Source: Streptomyces sp. NBC_00878
GTDB taxonomy: Bacteria > Actinomycetota > Actinomycetes > Streptomycetales > Streptomycetaceae
Length of the DNA stretch: 64,000 nt
Reading direction: 5' to 3'
Assembly: GCF_026341515.1 (NCBI RefSeq)
Contig: NZ_JAPEOK010000001.1
Span: forward strand, 7,006,001-7,070,000
Positions 25,356-35,516 of this stretch are shown one piece after another. The position numbers and the translations under genes are program-made. The notes under the pieces are model-generated. The model had not been told where the DNA came from. It searched no databases and saw only the letters and a program-made list of their open reading frames with translations. Position 1 is the stretch's first letter, and every line of letters begins with the position of its first letter.

Positions 25356-25556
25356 TCAGCCGGTCCTGCGGCCCCTGTTGCCGGGCCGCGCCGCGACCCA
25401 CGCGCGGACCGTGTCGGCGTACCAGTAGGGCTTGCCGCTCTCCACGTGGTCGGGCGGGGGCAGCAGTCCGTGCTTGCGGTAGGACCGTACGGTGTCCGGC
25501 TGCACCTTGATGTGCGCCGCGATCTCCTTGTACGACCAGAGCCTTCGGTCGGTCAT
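25356..25556 (-). CDS. Small excisionase/AlpA-like helix-turn-helix protein
   Basis: The 66-residue protein is nearly all one MerR/Xis-type winged HTH: LWSYKEIAAHIKVQPDTVRSYRKHGLLPPPD, seen as two adjoining helices, followed by a wing (GKPYWYADTVRAWVAARPG) and a basic tail. The ATG at 25556 is preceded by GGGAGGTGC. Such small proteins occur singly in many Streptomyces genomes as well as in mobile elements. No integrase or attachment site is visible nearby, so I infer a chromosomal regulator of unknown target rather than a phage remnant. Confidence 0.75.
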   Translation of the reverse strand: MTDRRLWSYKEIAAHIKVQPDTVRSYRKHGLLPPPDHVESGKPYWYADTVRAWVAARPGNRGRRTG

Positions 25557-25953
25557 CTGTAGCACCTCCCTGCGCGTGCCGCAGCGGCGGCCGAGGAGCG
25601 GCCGTCGGGGGAGCCGGGCACTGCACTGGCGATCACAAAGCCTGTGTCCGTTGAACGACACAGCGTGAGTACCAGGTGGGGCTGTCGCCCGGTTGTGACT
25701 CAAGACCCACGTACACGCGACATGCGTGACAGGAAGGGGTCTTTTGTGACACGAGTGACGCATTGTGCATCAGAGGGCCGAAGTTACGCATCGGAAGACC
25801 GAGGCGAGGGCCGCGATGACAACGACGTCAGGGGGTCAGCTTCGGGTCCGTCGGGGAACGGTGTCAAGGCCTGGTCCGAATGTCCGGACAACCAATTGAC
25901 AGGGCTCTGTGAGCGCCGCTAGACCTGGGGTCAACCGATGTGAAGGGAACTCG
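25557..25953. promoter_or_regulatory. Upstream region of the inositol operon with operator-like palindrome and promoter
   Basis: The 397-base divergent gap has no gene. At 25881-25890 the palindrome TGTCCGGACA directly precedes a possible -35 box TTGACA (25896-25901). After 18 bases comes TAGACC (25920-25925), 29 bases before the iolC ATG. A GntR-type repressor on the palindrome would block this promoter. Promoter and operator are predictions. Confidence 0.5.
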
Positions 25954-26940
25954 ATGGCCGAGTCCGCGGAGTCCAGTGCGTACGACCTCATCACCATGGG
26001 GCGGATCGGCGTGGACCTCTACCCGCTGCAGACCGGGGTGCCGCTCCCGAAGGTGACCTCCTTCGGGAAGTTCCTCGGCGGTTCGGCGGCCAACGTGGCG
26101 GTCGCGGCGGCTCGGCACGGGCGGCGTACGGCGGTTGTGACGCGTACCGGCGACGATCCTTTCGGGACATATCTGCACGAGGCGCTGCGGGACTTCGGGG
26201 TCGACGACCGCTGGGTGACACCCGTGCCCGGACTGCCGACGCCGGTCACCTTCTGCGAGGTGTTCCCGCCGGACGACTTCCCGCTGTACTTCTACCGGCA
26301 GCCGAAGGCGCCGGACCTGGAGATCGACGCGCACGAGCTGGATCTGGACGCGATCCGCGACACCCGGATCTTCTGGGTCACGGGTACGGGCCTGAGCGAG
26401 GAGCCCAGCCGCACGGCGACGCTCGCCGCCCTCGCCCACCGCGCCAAGTCCGGCACGACGGTCTTCGATCTGGACTGGCGGCCGGCGTTTTGGAAAGACA
26501 CAGCCTGGCGCGATCCGGAAGCCGCCCGGCCCTTCTACGCCGAGGCCCTGCGCCACACCACGGTCGCCGTCGGCAACCTCGACGAGGTGGAGGTCGCGAC
26601 CGGAGTGCGCGAGCCCCACGCCGCCGCCCGCGCGCTCCTCGACGCGGGCGTGGAACTGGCCGTGGTCAAACAGGGCCCCAAGGGCGTCCTGGCCGTGAAC
26701 CGGCAGGGCGAGTCGGCGGAGGTCCCGCCGCTCCCGGTGACGGTCCTCAACGGCCTCGGCGCGGGCGACGCGTTCGGCGGCTCCCTCTGCCACGGCCTGC
26801 TGGCCGGCTGGGACCTGGAGCGGATCATGCGCCACGCCAACGCCGCCGGCGCCATCGTCGCCTCCCGCCTGGAGTGCTCCTCCGCCATGCCGACCCCGCC
26901 GGAGGTCGAGCAGGCCCTGAAGGCGGGGGCGGTGCTGTGA
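25954..26940 (+). CDS. iolC: 5-dehydro-2-deoxygluconokinase
   Basis: The 328-residue PfkB-family kinase has GGSAANVAVAAARHG at the sugar-binding end and VLNGLGAGDAFGGSLCHG with the catalytic Asp. Features such as MGRIGVDLYPLQTGVPLP and TFCEVFPPDDFPLYFYR are typical of IolC rather than ribokinase. It phosphorylates 2-deoxy-5-keto-gluconate in myo-inositol breakdown. The ATG at 25954 has a GAAGGGA site; an upstream frame extension is dismissed. Its stop overlaps the next gene's GTG. The operon context (iolD, mmsA) supports the assignment. Confidence 0.9.
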   Translation: MAESAESSAYDLITMGRIGVDLYPLQTGVPLPKVTSFGKFLGGSAANVAVAAARHGRRTAVVTRTGDDPFGTYLHEALRDFGVDDRWVTPVPGLPTPVTFCEVFPPDDFPLYFYRQPKAPDLEIDAHELDLDAIRDTRIFWVTGTGLSEEPSRTATLAALAHRAKSGTTVFDLDWRPAFWKDTAWRDPEAARPFYAEALRHTTVAVGNLDEVEVATGVREPHAAARALLDAGVELAVVKQGPKGVLAVNRQGESAEVPPLPVTVLNGLGAGDAFGGSLCHGLLAGWDLERIMRHANAAGAIVASRLECSSAMPTPPEVEQALKAGAVL

Positions 26941-27899
26941 GCGCGGGACACGCGGGGGCAGCCGGGTACGAAGGGGGCGTCGCGGAGGCGGGCCCCTCGG
27001 CATCGCCCGCCTCGACGGGCATCGACGTCTCGGAACTCGTCCGGATACGGGCCCAGCGCCCCGAGGCCGTCCAGGAGGCCGCCGCCCGACGGCCCCGGCG
27101 GTCGCTCCTCGGTGACTCCGGGCGGCTGATGATCGTCGCCGCCGACCACCCCGCCCGCGGCGCCCTCTCGGTGGGCGACCGCAGGCTCGCCATGGCCAAC
27201 CGGATCGACCTGCTCGAACGGCTCTGCCTGGCCCTCTCCCGGCCGGGCGTCGACGGGGTGCTCGCGACCGCCGACATCCTCGACGACCTGCTGCTGCTCG
27301 GCGCGCTGGACCACAAGGTGGTCATGGGCTCGATGAACCGGGGCGGACTCGCGGGCGCGGCCTGGGAGTTGGACGACCGGTTCACCGGACACCGGCCCCG
27401 CGACATCGAGCGGCTCCGCTTCGACGCGGGCAAGCTGTTGCTGCGGATCGACTACGACGACCCGGGCTCGCTCACCACCCTGGAGTCGACGGCCCGAGCC
27501 GTGGACGACATGGCCGAGCGCCGACTCCCGGTGTTCGTCGAGCCGTTCCTCAGCCGCCGCGACCCCGCCACGGGCGCCCTCCACAACGACCTGGGCGCCG
27601 ACGCCGTCACCAAGTCCATCGCCATAGCGAGCGGCCTGGGCGGCAGTTCGGCGTACACCTGGCTGAAGGTCCCCGTCACCGCGAACCCCGACGACATGGC
27701 CCGTGTCATGGAGACCTCCACGCTCCCGGCCGTCCTGCTCGGCGGAGACGTCGGCGCCGACCAGGAGGGCGCGTACGAGAAATGGCGCGGTGCCCTCCAA
27801 CTGCCCACCGTCCAGGGGCTGGTGGTGGGACGCTCGCTGCTCTACCCGGCCGACGGCGATGTCGGGGCCGCGGTCGACACCGCCGTGGGACTGCTGTGA
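26937..27899 (+). CDS. Cgl0159-type (beta/alpha)8 aldolase-like protein of inositol clusters
   Basis: The 320-residue protein is a class I aldolase-like barrel: RLMIVAADHPARGALSVGD, DGVLATADILDDLLLLGAL, KLLLRIDYDD, LPVFVEPFLSRR, YTWLKVPVTANP with a candidate Schiff-base Lys, and PAVLLGGDVGADQEGAYEKW. In actinobacterial inositol operons this protein takes the place of IolJ. It probably cleaves the 6-phospho-5-dehydro-2-deoxygluconate made by IolC into dihydroxyacetone phosphate and malonate semialdehyde; this is inference from family position. The first 25 residues, from a GTG overlapping iolC, are a low-complexity extension. Confidence 0.82.
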   Translation: MSAGHAGAAGYEGGVAEAGPSASPASTGIDVSELVRIRAQRPEAVQEAAARRPRRSLLGDSGRLMIVAADHPARGALSVGDRRLAMANRIDLLERLCLALSRPGVDGVLATADILDDLLLLGALDHKVVMGSMNRGGLAGAAWELDDRFTGHRPRDIERLRFDAGKLLLRIDYDDPGSLTTLESTARAVDDMAERRLPVFVEPFLSRRDPATGALHNDLGADAVTKSIAIASGLGGSSAYTWLKVPVTANPDDMARVMETSTLPAVLLGGDVGADQEGAYEKWRGALQLPTVQGLVVGRSLLYPADGDVGAAVDTAVGLL

Positions 27900-27911
27900 A
27901 GGGGAGCCGAT

Positions 27912-28289
27912 ATGACCGACCAGCCGTACGGCCCCAAGGGCGGTTGCACCGTGCGCCCCGAGGGGAATAAAGAGGACAAACTTGTTCAACTCCTGGGCAG
28001 GGAGAGCGTGTTCGCCGGAGTCACCGACTTCGCGCACACCCCCCGTCACGCCCGGGCACCGATCGCCTCCGGCGCGGGAAGCCGCTTCGCCCTGGCAGGA
28101 GCGAAGTGCGAGCGACGACTCCCCGCCCGCTACGGCCCCGCGCCGGAGGTCCCCGACACCGGGTGTCCTGACACCGGGTGTCCCGACACCAGGTGTCCCG
28201 ACACCGGGTGTTCATGGCCGTACGACGGGCCGATGCACGACGGACCCGTTCACGACGGACCGATTGGCGGGCAGGCATTAGAGACGTAG
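27912..28289 (+). pseudogene. iolB: Remnant of 5-deoxy-glucuronate isomerase
   Basis: The 125-codon frame is a wrecked iolB. The segment GRESVFAGVTDFAH...IASGAG-RFALAGAKCERRLPARYGPAPEVP matches the middle of IolB, and GGCTV before it matches the preceding strand. An N-terminal stretch of roughly 50 residues is missing after MTDQPY. Everything after PAPEVP, including the metal-binding cupin HXH region and about 190 residues, is gone. It is replaced by a tandem (PDTGC) tail made by 15-base repeats. Full IolB is about 280-300 residues. The ribosome site (GAAGGGGAG) and operon position are kept, so it may still be transcribed. Confidence 0.85.
28152..28212. repeat. Four tandem 15-base repeats, each holding a 13-base palindrome
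   Basis: The unit CCCGACACCGGGTGT is repeated four times with small changes. Each unit contains GACACC-N-GGTGTC, at 28155-28167, 28170-28182, 28185-28197 and 28200-28212 (the last ends in T). They lie at the broken end of iolB, 150 bases before iolD. The phasing of 15 bases places successive sites on rotating faces of the helix. Confidence 0.85.
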
Positions 28290-28360
28290 GGCCTGCCCAG
28301 ACGTATGACGTGGCGGATTCGTTTCCACCCGGGACACGTAGAAAGCGCAGAGGGCTACCG

Positions 28361-30256
28361 ATGACAGAGCCGATGTCAACGACGACAAGGCTGACGGTCG
28401 CGCAGGCACTGGTGCGGTTCCTGGCCGCCCAGTACACGGAACGCGACGGTGTGCGACGCCGCCTGGTCGACGCCACCTGGGGCATCTTCGGGCACGGCAA
28501 CGTCGCCGGGCTCGGGCAGGCGCTCCTGGAGTACGGCGACGACATGCCCTACCACCAGGGCCGCAACGAGCAGTCCATGGTCCACGCGGCCGTCGGCTAC
28601 GCGCGTCAGTCCAACCGCCTCTCCACGCAGGCCGTGACGACCTCCATCGGCCCGGGTGCCACCAACCTCGTCACCGGTGCCGCCCTCGCCACGATCAACC
28701 ACCTCCCGGTGCTCCTGCTGCCCGGCGACGTCTTCGCGACCCGCCCCGCCGACCCGGTACTCCAGCAGCTCGAAGTCCCGTACGCGGGCGATGTGTCGGT
28801 CAACGACTGTCTGCGCCCGGTGTCGAAGTACTTCGACCGGATCACCCGCCCCGAGGCCCTGATCCCGGCCGCCCTCCAGGCGATGCGGGTGCTCACCGAC
28901 CCCGTCGACACGGGCGCCGTCACGCTCGCGCTCCCGCAGGACGTACAGGCGGAAGCCTTCGACTGGCCCGAGGAGTTCTTCGCCGAGCGCGTCTGGGCCG
29001 TACGCCGTCCGGTCGCCGACCCGGTGGAACTGGCCGCCGCCGTAAGGGCGGTACGGGACGCCCGGCGCCCCCTGATCATCGCGGGCGGCGGAGTCCACCA
29101 CAGCGAGGCCGAGGACGCGCTCAAGGAGTTCGCCGACCTCACCCGCATCCCGGTCGCCTCGACGCAGGCCGGCAAGGGCTCGCTGACCTGGGACCACCCG
29201 GCGGACGTCGGCGGCATCGGGCACACCGGCACCGCGACCGCCTGCGAACTCGCCCGCACCGCCGACCTGGTGATCGGCGTCGGCACCCGCTACACCGACT
29301 TCACCACCGCCTCCGGCACCCTCTTCGCCGCCCAGGGCGTCCGCTTCCTGAACGTCAACATCGCGTCCTTCGACGGCCACAAGCTCTCCGGCCAGCCGCT
29401 CGTCGCGGACGCCCGCACGGCCCTCGAGTCCCTCACGGAGGCGCTCGCGCTGCACCGCCACCGCGCCGAACCCGCGTACGTCACCGAGTACACGGACGAC
29501 AAGGAGCGCTGGGAGTACCGCGTCGACGCGGCGTACGAGGCGGAGGACCCGGACATCCGGCCCACCCAGCCGCAGGTCCTCGGCCTGCTCGACGAGATCG
29601 TCACCGAGGACGACATCCTCATCAACGCGGCCGGTTCCCTCCCCGGCGACCTGCACAAACTCTGGCGTGCCCGCTCCCGCGACCAGTACCACGTCGAGTA
29701 CGGCTACTCCTGCATGGGCTATGAGATCCCGGCCGCCATCGGCGTACGGCTCGCCGCGCCCGACCGTCCCGTCTGGGCGCTGGTCGGCGACGGCACGTAC
29801 CTGATGATGCCGACGGAGATCGTCACCGCCGTACAGGAGGGCATCGCGATCAAGGTCGTGATCCTGCAGAACCACGGGTACGCGTCCATCGGCGGCCTCT
29901 CCGAGACGGTCGGCGGCGAGCGGTTCGCCACCGCCTACCGGCACCGGGCCGAGGACGGCACGTACACGGGGCGCGCGCTGCCCGTCGACCTGGCCGCCAA
30001 CGCGGCCAGCCTGGGCATGCGGGTTCTGCGCGCCAAGACGGTGCGCGAGCTGCGCACGGCTCTCGCCGAGGCGCGGACGGCCGACACTCCCACTTGTGTC
30101 TACGTGGAGACCCAAACGGCAGACACAGTGTCGGGCGCGCCTCCGGCGCAGGCCTGGTGGGATGTTCCTGTGGCCGCGACCGCGACCCGACCGTCCGCGG
30201 TCAAGGCCCGTGAGCTGTACGAACGGCACGTCTCCACCCGGCGCCGCCATCTGTGA
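28361..30256 (+). CDS. iolD: 3D-trihydroxycyclohexane-1,2-dione acylhydrolase
   Basis: The 631-residue thiamine-diphosphate enzyme has the acetolactate-synthase-like layout: N-terminal pyrimidine domain (MPYHQGRNEQSMVHAAVGYAR with the catalytic Glu), central domain (RRPLIIAGGGVHHSEA) and C-terminal cofactor domain (WALVGDGTYLMMPTEIV, then VILQNHGYASIGG). The length and the HQGRNEQ sequence fit IolD, which opens the inositol-derived ring to 5-deoxy-glucuronate, the substrate of IolB. IolB is broken just upstream. ATG 28361 is preceded by GCAGAGGG; the open frame upstream crosses the palindrome array and is not coding. Confidence 0.93.
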   Translation: MTEPMSTTTRLTVAQALVRFLAAQYTERDGVRRRLVDATWGIFGHGNVAGLGQALLEYGDDMPYHQGRNEQSMVHAAVGYARQSNRLSTQAVTTSIGPGATNLVTGAALATINHLPVLLLPGDVFATRPADPVLQQLEVPYAGDVSVNDCLRPVSKYFDRITRPEALIPAALQAMRVLTDPVDTGAVTLALPQDVQAEAFDWPEEFFAERVWAVRRPVADPVELAAAVRAVRDARRPLIIAGGGVHHSEAEDALKEFADLTRIPVASTQAGKGSLTWDHPADVGGIGHTGTATACELARTADLVIGVGTRYTDFTTASGTLFAAQGVRFLNVNIASFDGHKLSGQPLVADARTALESLTEALALHRHRAEPAYVTEYTDDKERWEYRVDAAYEAEDPDIRPTQPQVLGLLDEIVTEDDILINAAGSLPGDLHKLWRARSRDQYHVEYGYSCMGYEIPAAIGVRLAAPDRPVWALVGDGTYLMMPTEIVTAVQEGIAIKVVILQNHGYASIGGLSETVGGERFATAYRHRAEDGTYTGRALPVDLAANAASLGMRVLRAKTVRELRTALAEARTADTPTCVYVETQTADTVSGAPPAQAWWDVPVAATATRPSAVKARELYERHVSTRRRHL

Positions 30257-30270
30257 AGGAGCACTCGGTC

Positions 30271-31773
<1,503 letters not shown>

Positions 31774-31817
31774 GCCGCAACCACTGAGCCCCTCCCGGGA
31801 CACCCAGGTCAGAGCCC

Positions 31818-31843
31818 CCGGGTACCGCGGATGCGGTACCCGG
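31818..31843 (+). terminator. Terminator after mmsA
   Basis: CCGGGTACCGC and GCGGTACCCGG form an 11-base-pair perfect stem with a 4-base loop, 45 bases past the mmsA stop. Confidence 0.85.
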
Positions 31844-31929
31844 CCGGGGTCCCGTACTCCCCTGGGAGGGTTGGGGGATCAGCCTGCAAGCTGTCAGGGG
31901 CCGACAGGTCCGGCCCGTACTGTTGACGC

Positions 31930-34578
31930 ATGGATCTTCGACTGCCCGCACTGCGGCGGCCGCGACGGTGGATCGCCGCCGCGGCCGTTGTCGTGGTGCT
32001 CGCCGGCGCCGGCACCTGGAGTGCCGTCGCCTCCGACGGGGCACCCGCGGTACACCGCACCGACCAGCTCATCAGTACGGGCGACGGGGTGAGAATCGAC
32101 ACCTCGTACTTCACCGGCGACGCCTCCGGACGCCGCCCCGCCGTCCTGCTCGCGCACGGCTTCGGCGGCAGCAAGAAGGACGTACGGGCCCAGGCCGAGG
32201 ACCTGGCGCGCGACGGGTACGCGGTCCTGACGTGGTCGGCCCGCGGCTTCGGCAGATCCACGGGCAAGATCGGGCTGAACGACCCCGAGGGCGAGGTCGC
32301 CGACGCCTCCAAGCTGATCGACTGGCTTGCCAAGCGTCCGGAGGTCGAGCTCGACAAGACCGGCGACCCGCGCGTCGGCGCCGCCGGTGCCTCGTACGGT
32401 GGGGCGGTCTCGCTCCTCGCGGCCGGTTACGACCAGCGGGTGGACGCCATCGCCCCGGCGATCACGTACTGGAGCCTCGCGGACGCGCTGTTCCCGAACG
32501 GCGTCTTCAAGAAGCTGTGGGCCGGCATCTTCATCAACTCCGGCGGCGGCTGCGACAAGTTCGAGCAGCAGTTGTGCGAGATGTACGAGCGGGTCGCGGA
32601 GTCCGGCACACCGGACGCGGCGGCGACGAAGCTCCTGGAGGAGCGCAGCCCCTCCGCCGTCGGCGACCGCATCAAGGTCCCCACGCTCATCATGCAGGGC
32701 CAGACCGACTCGCTCTTCCCGCTCGGCCAGGCCGACGTGATGGCCAAGGCGATCAAGGCCAACGGCGCTCCGGTGGACGTCGACTGGATCTCCGGCGGCC
32801 ACGACGGCGGCGACATGGAGGTGGACCGGGTCCAGGGGCGGGTGCAGTCCTGGTTCGACCGCTATCTGAAGGACGAGAAGGGCGTCGACACCGGCCCCGC
32901 CTTCCGGGTCACCCGGACCCTCGGCCTGGGCTCCGGCGACGGAGAGCCGCGGCTGGGCAGCGCGACCGAGGACAGCTACCCCGGCCTGTCGAGTGCGGGG
33001 CGCTCGATCGCCCTGACCGGGCGCGAGCAGCGCTTCGACAACCCGGCGGGCTCCAGTCCGCCCGCCATCTCGGCCCTGCCCGGCCTCGGCGGCGGTGGCC
33101 TGTCCCAGCTGTCGTCCCTCGGGGTCGGGGTGTCCCTCGACTTCCGCGGCCAGTACGCCTCGTTCGAGTCGGCGCCCCTGAAGGAGGACCTGCAGATCAC
33201 AGGTTCGCCGACGGTGACGGTCCACGTGAAGTCGACGAGCGAGGACGCGGTCCTCTTCGCGAAGCTGTACGACGTCGGGCCGGGCGGCGGCGCCCAGCCG
33301 GTACTGCCCTCGCAACTGGTCGAGCCCGTCCGGGTGGCGGACGCCAAGGCCGGCAAGGACGTACGGATCACCCTGCCGGCGATCGACCACGAGGTGGACG
33401 ACGGCCACCGGCTGCGCCTGGTCCTCGCCTCGACGGACCTCGGCTACGCCTCACCGACGGCCCCGGCGACGTACACCGTCTCCCAGAAGAGCGGCCTGAC
33501 CGTGCCCGCGCCGCTCGGCGGGGACACCGCCGCGCAGCCGCTGCCCGCGTGGGTGTGGTGGCTTCCGCTCGCCGGTGCCGCGCTCGCGCTGGCGCTGTTG
33601 CGTCCCGCACGGCGCCGCAACTCCTCGCCCTCGACGCCCGCCCCGGACCCGGCACAGGCCGAAGTCCCGCTCCAGATCACGGACTTGAGCAAGCGGTACG
33701 CCAAGTCGGCGGACCGCTACGCCGTGCGGGACCTCAGCTTCCGCGTGGAGAAGGGCCAGGTCCTGGGCCTGCTGGGGCCGAACGGCGCGGGCAAGACCAC
33801 GACACTGCGCATGCTGATGGGCCTGATCAAGCCGGACGCCGGAGAGATCCGAGTCTTCGGCCAGGTGATCCGGCCGGGCGCGCCGGTCCTGTCGCGCGTC
33901 GGGGCCTTCGTCGAGGGAGCGGGCTTCCTGCCGCACCTCTCCGGCCGCGAGAATCTCGAACTGTACTGGCGGGCGACGGGCCGCCCGCCCGAGGACGCGC
34001 ACCTGGACGAGGCGCTGAAGATCGCGGGTCTCGGCGACGCACTGTCCCGAGCGGTACGGACCTACTCGCAAGGCATGCGCCAGCGCCTCGCCATCGCCCA
34101 GGCCATGCTCGGCATGCCGGACCTGCTCATCCTCGACGAACCGACCAACGGCCTCGACCCGCCACAGATCCGCGAGATGCGCGAGGTCATGATCCGCTAC
34201 GCGGCGGCCGGACGCACGGTGATCGTCTCCAGCCACCTCCTCGCGGAGGTCGAGCAGTCCTGCACCCACCTGGTGGTCATGGACCACGGGAAGCTGGTCC
34301 AGGCGGGCCCGGTGGAGGAGATCATCGGCTCGGGCGACACGCTGCTGGTGGGCACGGCCACGCCGACGGACGAGCCCGTCGTGGAGAAGGTCGCCGCGCT
34401 GCCGGGTGTGGTCTCGGCCGTCCGCACCGACGACGGACTCCTGGTCCGGCTCGACGCGGACGGAAGCGCGCGGCGCCTGGTCGCCGAGCTCGTACGGATG
34501 GACGTACCCGTGGAGTCCGTGGGTCCCCACCGCCGTCTCGAAGACGCCTTCCTCACCCTGATCGGAGAGTCCGCATGA
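31930..34578 (+). CDS. Membrane-tethered alpha/beta hydrolase fused to ABC transporter ATPase
   Basis: The 882-residue product joins an extracytoplasmic enzyme to an ABC motor. A membrane helix (about 14-34) leads to an alpha/beta hydrolase of the X-Pro dipeptidyl-peptidase/CocE type. Its triad is Ser155 in GASYGG, Asp in GQTDSLFPL and His in SGGHDGG, followed by the beta-sandwich C-terminal domain. A second helix (about 538-558, AWVWWLPLAGAALALALL) returns the chain to the cytoplasm. The ABC domain from about 578 has Walker A LGPNGAGKTTT, signature YSQGMRQRLAIAQ and Walker B LLILDEPTNGLDP. The topology is coherent. The next gene is its permease (4-base overlap). The substrate is unknown; export or processing of a peptide or ester is inferred. 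Confidence 0.9.
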   Translation: MDLRLPALRRPRRWIAAAAVVVVLAGAGTWSAVASDGAPAVHRTDQLISTGDGVRIDTSYFTGDASGRRPAVLLAHGFGGSKKDVRAQAEDLARDGYAVLTWSARGFGRSTGKIGLNDPEGEVADASKLIDWLAKRPEVELDKTGDPRVGAAGASYGGAVSLLAAGYDQRVDAIAPAITYWSLADALFPNGVFKKLWAGIFINSGGGCDKFEQQLCEMYERVAESGTPDAAATKLLEERSPSAVGDRIKVPTLIMQGQTDSLFPLGQADVMAKAIKANGAPVDVDWISGGHDGGDMEVDRVQGRVQSWFDRYLKDEKGVDTGPAFRVTRTLGLGSGDGEPRLGSATEDSYPGLSSAGRSIALTGREQRFDNPAGSSPPAISALPGLGGGGLSQLSSLGVGVSLDFRGQYASFESAPLKEDLQITGSPTVTVHVKSTSEDAVLFAKLYDVGPGGGAQPVLPSQLVEPVRVADAKAGKDVRITLPAIDHEVDDGHRLRLVLASTDLGYASPTAPATYTVSQKSGLTVPAPLGGDTAAQPLPAWVWWLPLAGAALALALLRPARRRNSSPSTPAPDPAQAEVPLQITDLSKRYAKSADRYAVRDLSFRVEKGQVLGLLGPNGAGKTTTLRMLMGLIKPDAGEIRVFGQVIRPGAPVLSRVGAFVEGAGFLPHLSGRENLELYWRATGRPPEDAHLDEALKIAGLGDALSRAVRTYSQGMRQRLAIAQAMLGMPDLLILDEPTNGLDPPQIREMREVMIRYAAAGRTVIVSSHLLAEVEQSCTHLVVMDHGKLVQAGPVEEIIGSGDTLLVGTATPTDEPVVEKVAALPGVVSAVRTDDGLLVRLDADGSARRLVAELVRMDVPVESVGPHRRLEDAFLTLIGESA

Positions 34579-35516
34579 GCACGCTGGCCGACCGCGCGGA
34601 GGAGCGCGAGAAGGAGGGTGACGAGGAGCGCGAAGACGAGCGCGCCGGGGCCGGACGCGCCCAGCCCGTCGAGGTCGCCGACGGCTACCGCGCGGGCCGC
34701 ACGCTGCCCCTGAGGGTCGAACTGGTCCGGCAGTTGAAGCGGCGCCGCACGATGGTCATGGGCGGGCTGCTGTTCGCCCTGCCCTTCATCCTGCTGATCG
34801 CCTTCCAGGTCGGCGACCCGGGGGGCGGCGGCAACGGCGCCCAGCGGGTCAACCTGATGGACACCGCGACCGCGTCCGGGGCCAACTTCGCCGCCGTGAA
34901 CCTCTTCGCCTCCGCGGGCTTCCTGCTCGTCATCCCGGTGGCGCTGTTCTTCGGAGACACGGTCGCCTCGGAGGCGAGCTGGTCGTCGCTGCGCTATCTG
35001 CTCGCGGCGCCGGTACCGCGAGCCCGTCTGCTGTGGTCCAAGCTGGCCGTCGCCTTCGGACTCAGCCTGGCCGCGCTGGTACTGCTGCCGGTCGTCGCGC
35101 TCGCCGTCGGTACGGCGGCCTACGGCTGGGGCCCGCTGCAACTCCCCGTCGGCGGCACGCTGCCCACCGGGACCGCCGCCGTGCGCCTGCTGATCGTCGT
35201 GGCGTACATCCTCGTGTCCCAACTGGTCACCGCGGCCCTGGCGTTCTGGCTGTCGACCAGGACGGACGCCCCGCTGGGAGCGGTCGGCGGAGCGGTGGGG
35301 CTGACCATCATCGGCAACGTCCTCGACGAGGTGACGGCGCTCGGCGACTGGCGCCACTTCGTGCCCGCGCACTGGCAGTACGCATGGCTCGACGCCGTCC
35401 AGCCGCAGCTCGACTGGAGCGACATGATCCAGGGCACGTCGCTGTCTCTCACCTACGCGATGGTGCTGTTCGCCCTGGCCTTCCGCGGCTTCGCGCGCAA
35501 GGACGTGGTGTCGTAG
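34575..35516 (+). CDS. ABC transporter permease partnering the hydrolase-ATPase fusion
   Basis: The 313-residue protein begins with a charged cytoplasmic tail rich in Glu/Arg (residues 1-50). An ABC-2-like permease follows with about six membrane segments (RTMVMGGLLFALPFILLIAF, FASAGFLLVIPVALFFGDTV, SLAALVLLPVVALAVGTAA and others) and the ABC-2 motif ASEASWSSLRYLLAAPVPRARLLWSK. It starts at an ATG overlapping the fusion gene stop (ATGA), so the two are co-translated and should form one transporter. The IS607-type element begins within roughly 20-60 bases of its stop codon. Confidence 0.88.
   Translation: MSTLADRAEEREKEGDEEREDERAGAGRAQPVEVADGYRAGRTLPLRVELVRQLKRRRTMVMGGLLFALPFILLIAFQVGDPGGGGNGAQRVNLMDTATASGANFAAVNLFASAGFLLVIPVALFFGDTVASEASWSSLRYLLAAPVPRARLLWSKLAVAFGLSLAALVLLPVVALAVGTAAYGWGPLQLPVGGTLPTGTAAVRLLIVVAYILVSQLVTAALAFWLSTRTDAPLGAVGGAVGLTIIGNVLDEVTALGDWRHFVPAHWQYAWLDAVQPQLDWSDMIQGTSLSLTYAMVLFALAFRGFARKDVVS

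Noticed and set aside
25356..25556. Excisionase as evidence of an integrated element
   Set aside because: No integrase, att repeat or tRNA gene is visible nearby, and such small HTH proteins are common in Streptomyces chromosomes.
28152..28212. Possible CRISPR array
   Set aside because: Units are only 15 bases, contiguous and without spacers, and no cas genes are nearby.
28376..30250. 624-codon minus-strand frame opposite iolD
   Set aside because: Shadow of iolD: no ribosome site, no domain, Gly/Val/Asp/Arg-dominated composition. The same applies to the minus-strand frame 30100-31803 opposite mmsA.
31923..34574. Long frame continuous with the ABC permease, giving 1197 codons
   Set aside because: Only the last 314 codons encode the permease. 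The upstream part is an out-of-frame reading of the hydrolase-ABC gene.
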